Shown: positions 1 through 12,272 of the stretch, piece after piece
Layout of the letters: every line of letters starts with the position of its first letter
Numbering within the stretch: the stretch's first letter is position 1
Source of the DNA: Chamaelirium japonicum
Taxonomy: Eukaryota; Streptophyta; Magnoliopsida; Liliales; Melanthiaceae
Direction: 5' to 3'
Assembly (NCBI GenBank): GCA_947650365.1
Contig: OX393553.1
Location: 69,261,716 to 69,325,715, forward strand
Length of the DNA: 64,000 nucleotides
Program-made: the position numbers and the translations under genes
The notes under the pieces: model-generated
The model's input: the letters and a program-made list of their open reading frames with translations, nothing else
The model's database searches: none
What the model was told of the DNA's origin: nothing

Positions 1-1589
1 CAATGGTAGGCTGCCATGTCAGCCTGTTGAAGCCGAGCACCAACAGTTGTTAGTGCGAAGTATTGTTCCTCTTTAAAAGGGCTTGGTGTTATCAAGATGA
101 TAGAGATAAATAAATTTTGGTTTGGGAATTGAACATAACCATTGAGATCCGACTTCTGATCTGTTCCCAAGTCCAGGATGATATTTGTTTTGGGGAGCGA
201 TCCATGAATGCCTTTCAAAAGGTTAAACTCACTTGAGGGGAGCAGTCACAGTGCACACCAACCTTCTTCTCTGTCTTAGAGGAACTGGGGAGTCCTTGTG
301 CGGGTATGGGTAACTTGGATGGGTGACCTTTTGGGAAGTCCTCGTGTGGGTACGGACAAAGCGGACAATATCTTATAAACCCAACAGTAAGTCCACTCAT
401 ATGAAATTTGGGAAAAACAGAGAATGTATGAATACATAAACCAAGAATGCAACCCCTTTGTTTCACTATGGTGGTTTGTTCTTGTGGGTGCACGAGGGAG
501 AGCCCAACAAGGTGATGCGATACTAGTAGCCCATAGCAGCTACTAATCCAAAGATCAGAGTACACCATAGCGGCACATAGAGGGCTCAGACACTTCAAGT
601 CAACAAACACAAATTGCCAAAGCACCAACCAGCATGGAGCACCCGTCAATACATAATAGGTTGCTAGACCAACCGATGTAATAGTAACAAAGGAAAGGAG
701 CACATGTCCGACAATGTATGTCTTTCTTCCTCATTTTCTTACTATAAAAGAAGAACCGAGGGCACAAAGGAAAGGGTTAAATCTTTGTTTGCTGAATATA
801 AGTGAAGAGATTTACCATTATAATGCTTTGGCGCACAATTATGAGGATAAAATATGCAAGTTCCATACTGAATGTAAGTGAAGAGCTTTGCCATTATAGT
901 TCTTTGGCGCACAATTAGGTGGATAAAAAGATATGATTAAGTTATGGGCCTTTTGATTAGTTTGCCACATTACCTTTTAAAAAAAAATTACGGCATTCTC
1001 TCCCTTAAATTGGCTCCTATGCCCATTTTATCTTGGTCATTGGTGGTGTTAAATCACCCTACTAGATCAATATGGACCACCTAACCTCAACCATCCATGT
1101 GGATAGACAAGAAAATGGGGGCATTGCATGTGAGAATGGTGGAGCCCGACCATTTGTCTTACTCCATGCCTAAATAAGTTCCAATAAATTGCAACTTTTT
1201 TATTTAATTGGTCACCCCCAATCCAAGCCCCTCTTTTGGAAATTATTCCACCCATTGATGTAGCCTTACTCCATTAAAGATTTAGGTTGGCAGCTTCAAG
1301 TAAAGGTTACTAGCGGATCTTCATATGTTAGCGCCCTAATAACATGTTAGTTGTACAAAAAAAAAATTCAAGTAAATGGTGGAACCCGTCCAGAAAACTA
1401 GTAGGGCTAGGCCACAAGGTAAGTTGTACGGTTTCGTCCTCAAAAAAAAATTACTTTTCAACAATTACGCAACTTTTTGTGACAGTATGATTAGTTGACG
1501 TCATGCTCATGGGATTAGTTGACGTCATGCTCATCCGAAAGAGGGTTTTCATGTCAATTACTATTTCTAATGTAATTTGATGATTCAGC
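1..1589. other. intergenic, no gene seen
   Basis: I find no supportable gene. A minus-strand open frame of 162 codons at 215-703 has no recognisable domain and no gene-like composition. Around 785-930 a segment of about 100 bp is repeated twice in tandem, diverged; it carries the shared phrase 'tttggcgcacaatta'. A short 'tgattagttgacgtcatgct' phrase is duplicated at about 1490-1530. Confidence 0.4.
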
Positions 1590-1901
1590 TATTACGATTC
1601 TCATGCCCCCTAAAAACCAGTGATGAGAGGGAGGGGAAAACAATAAATAAAGACATGGAACTCCCACCCCTTTACCAATTTGGGACTATTCTCAACACCC
1701 ACCCGCACGCAAAGCGTCTCTTGATCGGAGGGAGAAAGAGGATGCGACGGGGCCACATAGAGGGGAGATGGGTGGGGCCTAACTCTGATACCATGTTATG
1801 GTTCCCATGCCCCCTCAAAATCGATGATGAGAGAAAGGGGGCAACAATATATAAAGACATGGAACTCCCACCCCTTTACCAATTTGGGACTATTCTCAAC
1901 A
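1590..1901 (-). mobile_element. TRIM (terminal-repeat retrotransposon in miniature)
   Basis: Two direct repeats of 108 bp (1794-1901 and 1590-1697) flank a 96-bp interior. Read on the minus strand, each repeat begins TGTTGAGAATAG. The upstream copy ends in CA and is followed at once by TGGTATCAGAG (1783-1793 reversed), the primer-binding site complementary to initiator methionine tRNA. A short purine run (GCGGGTGGG) precedes the second repeat. There is room for no protein, so any movement would depend on an autonomous partner. A TATATA-type box lies inside the LTR. The repeats differ at several places, and the flanking 5-mers (tcagc and catcg) do not match, so this is an older copy or its edges have changed. 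Confidence 0.75.
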
Positions 1902-3311
1902 CATCGTTCTGGTTAGCATAAAAATGCACGGAGTGATATGATATATTATCGTTTCCAAGTCATTCATTCCACAGAAACAAATGCTATCCATTAGTTTTAA
2001 AATATCAAACTGAGAATAAAAAACAAACGGTTCCGGAATGATGCCAAACACCCTCTATGTCTTCCCTTTTTCGATCTATGGACCTCTTCGAGCCATTGCT
2101 CTAGTTTTCTATTCTCTGACCGCCTAGCGGGTTCATCATAAAAAAAACAAGTTGATATATTTAAATTTTATATTTCAGTATCGCTTGCCAATTAATTCTC
2201 GTTTCCTTCTTTTTATTGTGTAAGAAAGTACAAAAACTTGATGACATTGTCACTTGATTATTACTAATTTTAGATAAATATTTGAAAATTAATATTATTT
2301 TGTATCTTTGCCGCCCCCCTAAGAGAAAATCATGGCTCTGCCCCTGCCCCTCACATTTTGCATGCAAATATATTCACGGATGGTTGGGGACATCATGGGT
2401 TATATGCAATGGATTTGTGGCCTAGTCGAATGATGAAACAAGTTACGTCTGAGTTAGGTCCGATTTTAATAAGCATATTGTTACTAGATCTCTCTCTACA
2501 ACCCGAGGTGTTCATCCCCACCATACCATACCATGGCAGAGACCAGCAACCATCACCACGCAATGCATCGTTCCATCCACCTCCCCCTCCTCCTCCAAGC
2601 CACCACCGCCATGCCAACCGATAAGGGTTTCACCATGGAGCTCATCCACTGATACGCCGAGCGCGCCCCGCACTACAACAGTAACCCACTAAATCTGAGC
2701 TCTTGCAGACCCTAGGAGAACAATCCAGATCTCATGTCCAATGGCTGGAATCCAACCTCGCAGCCAGCATCACCGCACTGTACCATTGGCGTCGAGTTTT
2801 AGTAAAATCTTCATATTATTATGTATAATCAATCTAAATTTGATGAAAGAATAAGGAAAATGCTATATGAACATACAACGGGATAGAATCACTGAAAAAA
2901 ATGCCAGGTTGATTCTTCTATATATGATCACCAAGCAAAGTTGTCTTCGGTCAACTTGACCTTATTTTTTGTAGGGGTTGGGGACAAAGTGACCAATCCA
3001 TGTACATAACAAGTTCCAACTTGCAATAAGGACACAAACAAGTCCCATTTAACATCAAATCACTTAAGAGTCTAAGAAAACTAGGCTTGAATTGATTTCA
3101 ACGGGCCAACGATCGACGATCCTCCGACGGATAAATCATATAACACAACCACAATCTTAAGAATTAGTAGTAACAAAACAAAGGATAGGAAAAATTCAAA
3201 AACAAAGTAAAACCACATATAGCAGAGACAGATTTTACATGGACACCCTTGCAGGAGAAAACCACAAGCGAAGAAGGATCCACTATAATGGAGAAACCAA
3301 GAAGTTACAAG
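1902..3311. other. intergenic, no gene seen
   Basis: AT-rich sequence with a C-rich patch near 2570-2605 that generates meaningless proline/histidine and glycine frames on the two strands. No domain, splice structure or terminal-repeat element could be supported. Confidence 0.4.
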
Positions 3312-4894
3312 TAGGGGTGAAACTTGAGTGGGTTGGATCGGGTTGGTGCTCAACCCAAGCCCAAGCCGTAGTTACTATACCTCAACCCTAAACCCAATCC
3401 AACCCAACATTGGGATGGAAAATCTCAACCCAACCCAACCCAACCCAACCCAAGCGGGTTTGTTGGGTTAATATATACTTCCTTTTATCATACTAAGTCT
3501 ACCATATTAAATATAATCATTTATTATTTAATTAAAGACTTTGTTAATTAAGTGTGTAGTTATTTTTAAAAAACTCTACTTTTTCTATAAAAAAAGTATG
3601 ATAACTACTTAATTAACATTCAAGGATATCAAGTTTTACAAAAGAACTACCGAAACAATAAATATAATATTAAAAATTTGTCTATATTAAATTGCTAATA
3701 CAAAAGATAAAGTATCGCTATCGTATCAAATGCATAAAATTTTCGATTTGATAAAATTTTATCTAAAACTTATTAATATGAAAAAAAAATGCATGAAGAA
3801 GGGTTAAGAAGAAACATACATTGGTCGGATTTAATAGCTTCTACCACTTCAAGAAAAACAATTTTTCTTGACGAAAAGTATTCGTCGGTAAATTATTATT
3901 TCCCACGCTATATATATATTTACCAACGGATAAAATTTTCGTCGGTAGGAGACAATTTGTGCCGTCAGTAGGCAATAATAAATACGACGTTATTAAATAT
4001 TATTAGCGACGAATAATATCGCCTGAGAGGGAGACGACGCCAGAGAGGGAGGGCGCAGACGACGCAGGGCGGATCGAGGCGGGCATAGTGGGAGGCAGAC
4101 GAAGATGGTACCAAACGGGGGGGGGGGAGTCGGGCCTAAATATAACTTCAGACTTTATCCTAACGGACCTATATATTATGACTCGTCAGTATAACATATT
4201 TATAACGATAGATCGTTTAGTATCCGTTGGTTTAAATTAATGTTTTACTGATGACACATTTATTTCCATCGCTAAATAAAGAAAAATAAATAATTAAAAA
4301 AAGTATAATACCAACGCACCATTAATATTATGTTCAGTTGGTCAAATAATATATTTTACCGATGAAAAATATTTTAACTGTCGGCAAATTATTTATACCG
4401 ACGGATCAAAAATACTCGTTGGTATTAAATATCCAAAAATAATCAAAAAATCAAATATGTTATACCGAAGGATAGTTATATTTTTGCCGGTATTAAGCAT
4501 ACTTATACCGACGGAACAAAATATTATCGTCGACAATAAACATCTTTCTTGTAGTGTACATCTCCAACAAAACGTTATTCTCAATTTAATATTTAGAAGC
4601 TCACAAGAAAGATAATGAAAGAATTGAGGAATCCGATGATACATGTAGAAGTGAATCACGAACATGGTAACAAAATCTATATTATATCAATTTATTAATA
4701 TGATATTTGATTAATGTTGGTTCAAGTTGGGTTGGTCACCCAAACCTTCAACCCAAGCATGTCCAAGTATTAATCGGGTTGGATTTTTCTCAGTCCAATC
4801 CATGACCCAACCCATCCTACACCTGCCCAAACCCAACCCAATGTCGGGTTGAACACGGGTCGATTGGGTTTAACTTGTCCAAGTTTCAGCCCTA
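3312..4894. mobile_element. hAT-type DNA transposon, non-autonomous
   Basis: The element starts TAGGGGTGAAACTTGA and ends in the near-complement TCCAAGTTTCAGCCCTA. It is flanked on both sides by the perfect 8-bp duplication GTTACAAG (3304-3311 and 4895-4902), the target-site length of the hAT superfamily. The arms carry many AACCC/GGGTT runs (about 3330-3475 and 4725-4880). No transposase is seen. A CACTA element (3845-4556) sits inside, so the hAT insertion is the older of the two. Confidence 0.85.
3845..4556. mobile_element. small non-autonomous CACTA element
   Basis: The left end reads CACTTCAAGAAAAA and the right end, reversed, CACTACAAGAAAGA. Both sides carry the 3-bp duplication TAC (3842-3844 and 4557-4559), as expected for CACTA (En/Spm) transposons. 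The subterminal parts are packed with copies of the GTCGGTA / TACCGACGG motif in both orientations, a likely transposase-binding array. A GC-rich stretch at about 4020-4135, ending in a G run, lies in the interior. The size is 712 bp, so it encodes no transposase. It is nested in a hAT element. Confidence 0.8.
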
Positions 4895-4967
4895 GTTACA
4901 AGTAACACTCAACTTAAACGAGAAGACCCTCTTCACCTACGGTGTCTTTCCTCTTAAGGATCACACC

Positions 4968-5400
<433 letters not shown>

Positions 5401-5640
5401 TCCTAAGGTTTCTTTTTTGGGTATCTGCTTAAGAAATTGTGACACATATAGTCAATAATTATCCACCTGGGTAAATTATCCTTAACCAGTCTGATCATTG
5501 TCTCCAATGCACCCTGAAGGTGCCCAAATAACACCCCTATGGTGTCTAAAACCACGTCTTGAAGATACATGAAAGCACCTTAATGGTGTTAGCACCTCGA
5601 ATGTGCGAAACATCTTAAATTATCTTAATTATGTTCAAAC

Positions 5641-6780
5641 AATGCTTAAATTTAGTCATTAGAACCGGCTTCATCAACATATCAGAAGGATTATCCTATG
5701 TATGCATTTTTCCCAGAAAACAACACTAATCCTTCATAGTCTATCTAACAAAGTGATATTGGGTATCAATATGTATTCGTTGTCTGTGAGTAATGAACCT
5801 GATTGATTCCATTTGCCAAATAGATAATGCTTTGACTATTAAAAAATAACTTTAGGCTGAGAGTACGTGACAAAACTTACCAACAATGCCTCGAATTCAA
5901 GTCACCTCCTTGGATGCCTCAATTATAGCCATTTATTCTTTCTCTGTTATCTACAGTGCAACCATGTATTGTAGGAAGGCTTTCTAACTCATTGGATCTC
6001 CTGCTAGTGTGATTATATATAAGCTGTCATAGACATCCATCCATCTAAATTATCAACATAATCAATATCCACATATCCCATTGTATCTCTGACTGAATCA
6101 TTGTCTTTCTGAAAGATTAGACCAATGTAAAGTAGATCATGTAGGTACCTTTTATATCCACTTCAGTTCCTACCAGTGCTCTTTCTCCTGATTGTCATGT
6201 TACGACTACCACACTAATTCCCTGTGCGATATCTGAACGTGTACACACCATGGTGTATATCAACTATTGATGCACTCGTATACGGAACATAAGTTATTTA
6301 AACATGCTCATCATCAGCGCTGGGAGACTACAACGCCAAAAGCTAGAAGTATGCAGGAGGTGGGATGCTAACTGGTTTAGATCCACTCATACCATAAAGA
6401 GAAATTACCTTCTCCACATAGCCCCTCTATGTCAACCAAAGTGTATCATGCTTTCGATCTCCGATAATCTCTATGCCCAAAATTTCTTGGCACCACTTAA
6501 GTTCCTCATCTCAAACTCGCTACTTAATTAAGAGTTTAGAATATTAATATTTGATTTTGCAGCAAAAAACATGTTATCAGTATAAAGAAAAAGGTATACC
6601 ATAAAACCATCATAAATCTTTTTGAAGTAGACGTAATTATCATACTCACTTTTGATGTACCCATGATCTGCCATGAATATGTAAAATCTTATACCACTGT
6701 CTCGGCGATTACTCTAGCCCATACAAGGATTTTCCCAATCTGCAAACATGGTCATCTTTTCCTTTCATCATGCTTTGACC
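5641..6780 (-). pseudogene. decayed Ty1/copia pol (reverse transcriptase and RNase H)
   Basis: Reading the minus strand through several frames gives copia landmarks in the right order. First come a KSLYGLE-SPRQWYKILH block (about 6760-6660) and a VYFKKIYDGF block. At about 6570-6595 there is YLFLYTDNM, where the YVDD core has decayed to YTDN. Next are CTRSDIAQGIS (about 6211-6250), YVDNLDGWMSMTAYI (about 6015-6075) and IIEASKEV (about 5895-5935). Last is SDMLMKPVLMTKFKH (5641-5690), the RNase H tail. Stops and frameshifts are frequent. Gag, protease and integrase are not seen, so the copy is internally deleted and old. Confidence 0.75.
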
Positions 6781-6949
6781 GACCCAATATGGATCCCACG
6801 GACCATGGTGATCGATTGTATTTCTCGAGAAATGACGTTTAGCTAAGATAAACATGATCGCAAGACAATCCAAACTACATAAACAATTCACAAGAGAAGA
6901 AACAATATGCAAACACGAATCATACCACAAAGAAAATCACAAAGCCTTA

Positions 6950-8068
6950 TCGATGTAGGGTAGAGATGCCATTGTCCTCCCAACATGCTCGATTCCACTA
7001 TGATTTGAAACAATTGAGCAATTGTTCTTACAAACGTTCCTCTCTTTCTTCCTTACAACCCCTCTAGGGTTTCACAAACACTAATCTCTCTTAATTTTTT
7101 ATTCTCACAAAAGTTCCTTAAGAGTTACTAAATAAACCCACAAAATCCTTTATATAATAGGTAAAAGTTCCCAACTCATATAGGCCCGGAACCCTAAGTT
7201 TCAGCCTTAAAACAAGTCAACGAATATCAAATCCTGTGCAACCCATTGACTGGTGTGCACCAGCCCATGGTGACTGGGTGGTGCACACCCAAGTGCGCAC
7301 CACTTAAGGTAGCTCCAGCCCCCGATGCTTCTCTTGTTACCACTTGCGGAGTTTCATGTTTGTTGCCTTAATTTGTGTGTTCAAACCATTGCATGAGAAA
7401 TTACATGTAATTGGTTCTACTGATTCGTAATAGCACTCACCTTCAGGAAGATCAACTAAGAACATCTAAAGACTCGATAGTCCATCACATATCCTTAGTT
7501 TCTCACACTTGAGAGACATACGATGAGTCGAATTTATAGGGGTAAAGTAGGGTTTTTTTATCGTACTGATACAAGCAATTTTTATAGCTTTTATCATAAC
7601 ATGCTTTTTTGGTTCAACATGTATGATTTAAAAAATAAATCTCACTTTAGAGTTATTGTTTTTATAAATAAAAGATTATTTAATGCTTGAAAGTTTGAAA
7701 TGTGGTTTTAGTTTTGTCAGATTTGAGTCAACAGGAGGGGTCCAACACTTATAAGGAAGAATTTGAAAATAATATGAGAACAACATGCTGAAAAAAAATG
7801 TGCAAGTAACAAGCCATCTTTGACAGGTAGATTAACCCGAGGGCTACGAAGTGAGTAACACGGGGGGAATCTACCCCATCACCCTAAACTAGAACATCAA
7901 CAGCTGAATCTGGTTGAGGCAATTCATCAAACAAGTGGTCTGCATCTTTTTTGTTTGAAATTCCAGAGCAGCAAAATCTCAAACAGCACCATCATCAACA
8001 AAACCTTTAGAACATATTGCTCCAGTACAGCAAAACCGATCGGTTAGATAACACTCGTCAAATTTTAC

Positions 8069-8070
<2 letters not shown>
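6950..8070. other. intergenic; possible second LTR of the copia remnant
   Basis: About 7080-7350 matches 5080-5400 in landmark order and may be the upstream LTR of the antisense copia remnant. The rest, to the (GA)n tract, shows no gene. Confidence 0.3.

Positions 8071-8106
<36 letters not shown>
8071..8106. repeat. (GA)n microsatellite
   Basis: About 18 GA units roughly 280 bp upstream of the proline-rich protein gene. GA tracts are common in plant 5' flanking DNA. Confidence 0.9.
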
Positions 8107-8108
<2 letters not shown>

Positions 8109-8299
8109 ACAGTAGTGCATGATCATAGAGCGGGACCAGAGCAATGATGGCAGGGATGATAGCTTCACAGCCCATAGGAAAGAGCCAAGCATGCAAGACT
8201 GGCAGGAGCTGCATCTTCACGTGATCCGATTTGTCTTAGGGCTTCCCACCCAACTCCCACAACCACAACCACAACCCCAACCCCAACCCTCCCTCCTCC

Positions 8300-8306
8300 T
8301 ATTAAA
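8300..8306 (+). promoter_or_regulatory. candidate TATA box (TATTAAA)
   Basis: TATTAAA lies 81 bp upstream of the start codon of the proline-rich protein gene, a normal position for a plant core promoter with a short 5' UTR. It follows a CT/CA-rich stretch. Confidence 0.4.
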
Positions 8307-8386
8307 GTACCACAAACCTGTAGTGCACTCCCAACACCCATTTCCCTACTAGCTCGCTGGACTTAGTAGCTTTCGAGAGCATTGCC

Positions 8387-9061
8387 ATGGAGTCCTCCAA
8401 GCTCTCAGCCCTCCTCCTCCTCTTCCTCTTCCTCTCATCAACTCCTCTCACTCTCTCATGCGGCACCTGCCCCCCTACCGTGCCCAAAACCCCCAAACTC
8501 CCCCCCGTCATCGGCAAACCTCCCGTCGTCCTCCCCCCGGTCATCGGCAAGCCACCCGTCACCCTCCCTCCGGTCCTCCCCCCTATCACCGTCAAACCAC
8601 CCGTCATCCTCCCCCCGATCATCGTCAAGCCACCCATCACCCTCCCTCCGGTCATCCCCCCAATCATCAAGCCACCCATCACCCTCCCTCCGGTCATCCC
8701 CCCAATCATCAAGCCACCCATCACCCTCCCTCCGGTCCTCGGCCCGATCATCGGAACACCACCCGTCACCACCAAACCGGGCTGCCCCCCACCCCCGGCG
8801 CCGAAGGAAACCTGCCCGATCGACACCATCAAGCTCGGCGCCTGCTTGGACGTCCTTGGCGCGGTGGTGCACATAGGCGACCCCGCGGCTAACGAGTGCT
8901 GCCCGCTGATCGAAGGGCTCGCGGGGCTGCAGGCCGCCCTGTGTTTGTGCACCACCATCAAGCTCAAGCTCCTCAACATCAATGTCTTCCTCCCCATTGC
9001 CCTCCAACTCCTTGCCACGTGCGGCAGCCAGGCCCCGCCTGGTTTCACTTGCCCTGCTTAG
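8387..9061 (+). CDS. hybrid proline-rich protein, eight-cysteine-motif (DC2.15 / 14-kDa PRP-like)
   Basis: A 224-residue intronless gene whose start has a good context (gccATGG). Residues 1 to about 25 form a leucine-rich signal peptide. Residues about 28-135 are a proline-rich domain made of repeats such as PPVIGKPP, PPVTLPP and PPIIKPPITLPPVI. The C-terminal 85 residues hold the eight-cysteine motif in the family order: TCPI, ACLDVLG, ECC, LCLC, ATC and FTC. These proteins belong to the lipid-transfer/hydrophobic-seed-protein superfamily and act at the cell wall or plasma-membrane face in development, cold and defence; the precise role here is unknown. The coding strand is C-rich, which creates long false frames on the other five frames. 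Two near-identical 13-residue blocks (about 88-113) look like a recent tandem duplication. Confidence 0.95.
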   Translation: MESSKLSALLLLFLFLSSTPLTLSCGTCPPTVPKTPKLPPVIGKPPVVLPPVIGKPPVTLPPVLPPITVKPPVILPPIIVKPPITLPPVIPPIIKPPITLPPVIPPIIKPPITLPPVLGPIIGTPPVTTKPGCPPPPAPKETCPIDTIKLGACLDVLGAVVHIGDPAANECCPLIEGLAGLQAALCLCTTIKLKLLNINVFLPIALQLLATCGSQAPPGFTCPA

Positions 9062-9186
9062 ACACAGTTAAGCTCCTTGACATTTTCGAGCTCTAAGTAG
9101 GCTAAACCATGGCTTCAACTTGCACTCTAGATGAAAATCAACCATATATTTGTTGTCAACTCATAGATAAAGCCAACTGTATGTGC

Positions 9187-9191
<5 letters not shown>

Positions 9192-9267
<76 letters not shown>

Positions 9268-9276
9268 GTCTCTCTC
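9192..9276. repeat. (CT)n microsatellite
   Basis: About 40 CT units, interrupted near the end by TGTCTCTG. It lies about 130 bp beyond the stop codon of the proline-rich protein gene and may be in its 3' UTR. Confidence 0.9.
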
Positions 9277-9563
9277 ATGGCTGCATAGATCATGCTACTA
9301 GACTTCAGTTTGCAACTTCTGTTCCTTGCTAGAGTCTGACTGTCTGATTGTGTTTGCAGGTGATTGGAGTTGTGTCAATGTGGAGCAGAAGGGTTAATGA
9401 TTGATGAGGCACTGATCTTTGGTTGGATTTTTATGTACATTTTCGTTGGTGCAATTGTTCAGGGTGGTGTGTTTCTACGAATTATTAAGGGTCATGTGTT
9501 TAGTCGTTTGATTGCATTTTTCATCCCTTTATTCTCTTTTATTTGTATTTTTTGAGTCCAAGA

Positions 9564-9569
9564 AATAAA
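9564..9569 (+). promoter_or_regulatory. candidate polyadenylation signal AATAAA
   Basis: AATAAA about 500 bp downstream of the proline-rich protein stop codon. If used, the 3' UTR would include the (CT)n tract. A possible acceptor (tttgcag at about 9354-9360) might mark a 3' UTR intron. Plant signals are loose, so this is tentative. Confidence 0.3.
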
Positions 9570-9599
9570 TTGCCCTCGTGGCTTCGATTGTTTCTTTGA

Positions 9600-12272
9600 G
9601 CTTAATTAAACACAATATCAATGGATGGTGTGCCAGTGTGTGACTAGTTAATTTTTTCTGAATTATATTAATTTTTCGATGTTGCTATTTGCACCCATAA
9701 AATTACTAAGGGCCCCCAACTCACCATAAAATATATATGTGATCCATATGTATCCAAGGCCTTCTAGGCATTTTAATAAGGGCACCACGTACCACTGGAG
9801 CCACTGGTCCCATGCAACTGATCGTCGACCACCTCCGGCCTCACCAGTTCTCGACCTACTCCTCCTCCTGCCTTCTCCTTTCCTTCTTCGTCAAGTTCCT
9901 CCTTCCAACTGACTCGTCTCAATATAGGAAGAGCTTAAGGAAGAGGAAGACGGAGCAGCACTACAAGAATCAACATATTTCCCGACACTGCAGTTCGATC
10001 ATCGGCAAGTGGCTATCTATGTTGCAAAAAAAAAAAATTCCGACGTAACAACATGTATCGCCTTGATATCAAAGTAGCCAAGTCTGTGAATCTCCTCAGT
10101 CACGCCTAGGTGTTTGCGTCGCTAAAGGTTAAGTATTTTTAAGCGATGCATATAGTGCTGCCAAAACAAAGTTGCAATATTACCTCAACGTTGCAAAAAG
10201 TAATTGTAGAAGTCAATTATTTGGCATTTAGGTAGTGACGCGAATAACATATCACATAAGGTTAATTACTTTTACAACGTGGTTACAAATGTTGCTAAAA
10301 GTAGCATTTGGTCTTTAGTTTTTCAATATTTCCTTCCAATTTTCTAATATGGAGCCCTATCGGGAAGAAAATTCAGCAAAGCAGGTTAATCATGAATATA
10401 CTAACTAAGAAGTCCCCTCCTGATCGTTACCCGATGAGTTTTTCCCAAGCAAAGCAAAACCCGCATGCTTTAGAGTGTTCATCACGATTGCCTTGAAAGC
10501 ATCGAATTTTTTCATTTTCTTGTTCTGATATACAATTTGATGGTTCTGAGACTCGACCACCTTTCTAAAGCTCCTCACCTCCATCTCATGTGTCCAAGAT
10601 TAAGTGGTAGTTCTAGCATAGTAGGGCTTCGGATCGATCCCGAATCTCCTCAAGTGCCTCAGTCTCAAGCCAAGCACCTCAATCGACATCTCTTTTTTGC
10701 TCATTGCGGCTACATCGGACTGTAAACACCTATCGTGTATCTTTACAGATTCATCACGTTATTTTTACAAGAACTTAAACAGTTAGTTATTTTGAAATTA
10801 ATATTGTAACAATTTAATAAAAGTCCAATTAGTATACGTTTATGTTTTTCCTTATATGTCCGATATATGCACCCAATCATTCTTCAGCCTACTCTAGTAC
10901 GAGACTCCTTATAGAAGTCCACGATGTGGGGCTTCTGGCTGTCATTCGATGCCGCCTGATTTCATTAGTTCTACGTGTCAGACTATAACTAAGTATGGGT
11001 AACTAAATAACTTTTTTTAATTTTAAAAACACATCACCATGATAGACATCGTTACTGAAAAGACCTTGACCAGTATATGTGAATGGACCGCTTTGGTATT
11101 CTTTGACAGAACTTACAAAAAAAAAGTAATTAAAACAAAAAGTAAAATTCTAGTGAAATCAATCATAACTAATAGAGATTTTAGATAAGTAGCTTAGTGA
11201 TAGAGATAATACATAGATTGTATCTTCCACTTCTCATCAGTCCATACATGGTTGATCATGTAGTTTTAATTCACTGACTTAACCCCCCGACCGAGGCAGC
11301 TTGGTTTTGGGATCAACACCATCCACCAACAGCTTCTCTCATACTTGAGGTGCAAGAGGCACTTCCTGCTCATGTATTTCAACTGCCATTTTTATCAATG
11401 GCAGCCTGTACATTGGGATTAGTGTCATAGTCCTTGATATCACAGCTATCTTATAAACATTGATATTGATATTTATTGAATACAATAAATTAACCTAATT
11501 AAATAAATTAATAATTAGAATGTAATTATCAGAGCTTGATGTATGATTGCCCTTCTACGTGAGATATCCATATCGGTCTATGTACTGACGCCTTGGAGAG
11601 GTAGGGCCCCTCTAGTTTCTTTGTCAATCTCAGAGATGAGAGAAGAGGCTTCAGGCCCCACTAGCACATTACAGTCATCCGGGACTTCCACTGGGAGCCT
11701 ACCCGAACATGTTACAAGCTTGCCTCTCAGCCCTCTGACCCCGTGAAAGGCCCCATACAACCCTCGAGGTTTTTGTTGAGGTTGCAAAATGATATTTGAG
11801 TTAGTATACATAACACGTTCAAGTAAGATAAAAATTATATGCAAAGAAAGCAAACTTTACAGGTTGTATTACGACGCGATGCCCCTTGCATTTTGTTCTT
11901 GATTTGGTACTGGAAGGTACGTGTTTGATCATATGACTTGTTGTAGAAAGTGTAAGTTGAGGGCGGAGGTTTCATCGGTGGTGGAGGAGGAAGGGGAGTG
12001 GGAGGAGGAGGAGGAGGAGCATGAAGAAGGGGAGGAGAAGGATGGGGAAAGGGGGAGGAGGTGGCATCGGTGGCGGACAGAGCAGGAGGGGGTGGAGGAA
12101 AGGAGTTTGAGTGCCCAATCATAAAAGGGGCTTTAGCAAAAAAAAATTGAATCAAGCAGAGGTGCCAGTATCAAATTGGGGGCCCCAGTAATTTAGTGGG
12201 TGCAAATAACAACACCCAACGTTTTTGGTGGTCCAAAGTGGCTCTAGGTTTGGGCAGACCGCCAACTTTAGT
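9600..12272. other. intergenic; one isolated CACTA-like end and possible gene remnants
   Basis: At 9959 the sequence CACTACAAGAATCAAC looks like a left CACTA end; it is followed to about 10,330 by short 'gttgctaaaagta'/'gtcgctaaagg' motifs. I found no partner right end. A minus-strand open frame at 11578-11853 has ordinary-looking protein composition, and an adjoining proline-rich frame follows at 11835-12155. No other gene was supported. Confidence 0.4.
11578..12155 (-). pseudogene. possible gene remnant, unrecognised
   Basis: Two minus-strand frames lie side by side. The upstream one (12155 to about 11835) is a proline-rich run. The downstream one (11853-11578) contains the stretches GLYGAFHGVRGLRGKLVTCS and VEVPDDCNVLVGPEASSLI, whose residue mix resembles a real folded protein. 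I do not recognise the family, see no convincing splice sites and cannot exclude chance. It is listed because no transposon explains it. Confidence 0.25.

Noticed and set aside
215..703. 162-codon minus-strand open frame
   Set aside because: No recognisable domain, odd residue mix and no supporting splice or promoter context; likely chance.
1783..1793. Candidate tRNA gene fragment (CTCTGATACCA)
   Set aside because: It is the retroelement primer-binding site next to a TRIM LTR; no tRNA fold or B box nearby.
8302..9048. 248-codon antisense frame and other long frames over the proline-rich gene
   Set aside because: Created by the low-complexity C-rich coding strand; the plus-strand frame has a signal peptide and a full eight-cysteine motif.
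11921..12124. Acidic Glu-rich frame
   Set aside because: A GGAGGAGGA low-complexity tract, opposite a proline-rich frame; neither has independent support.
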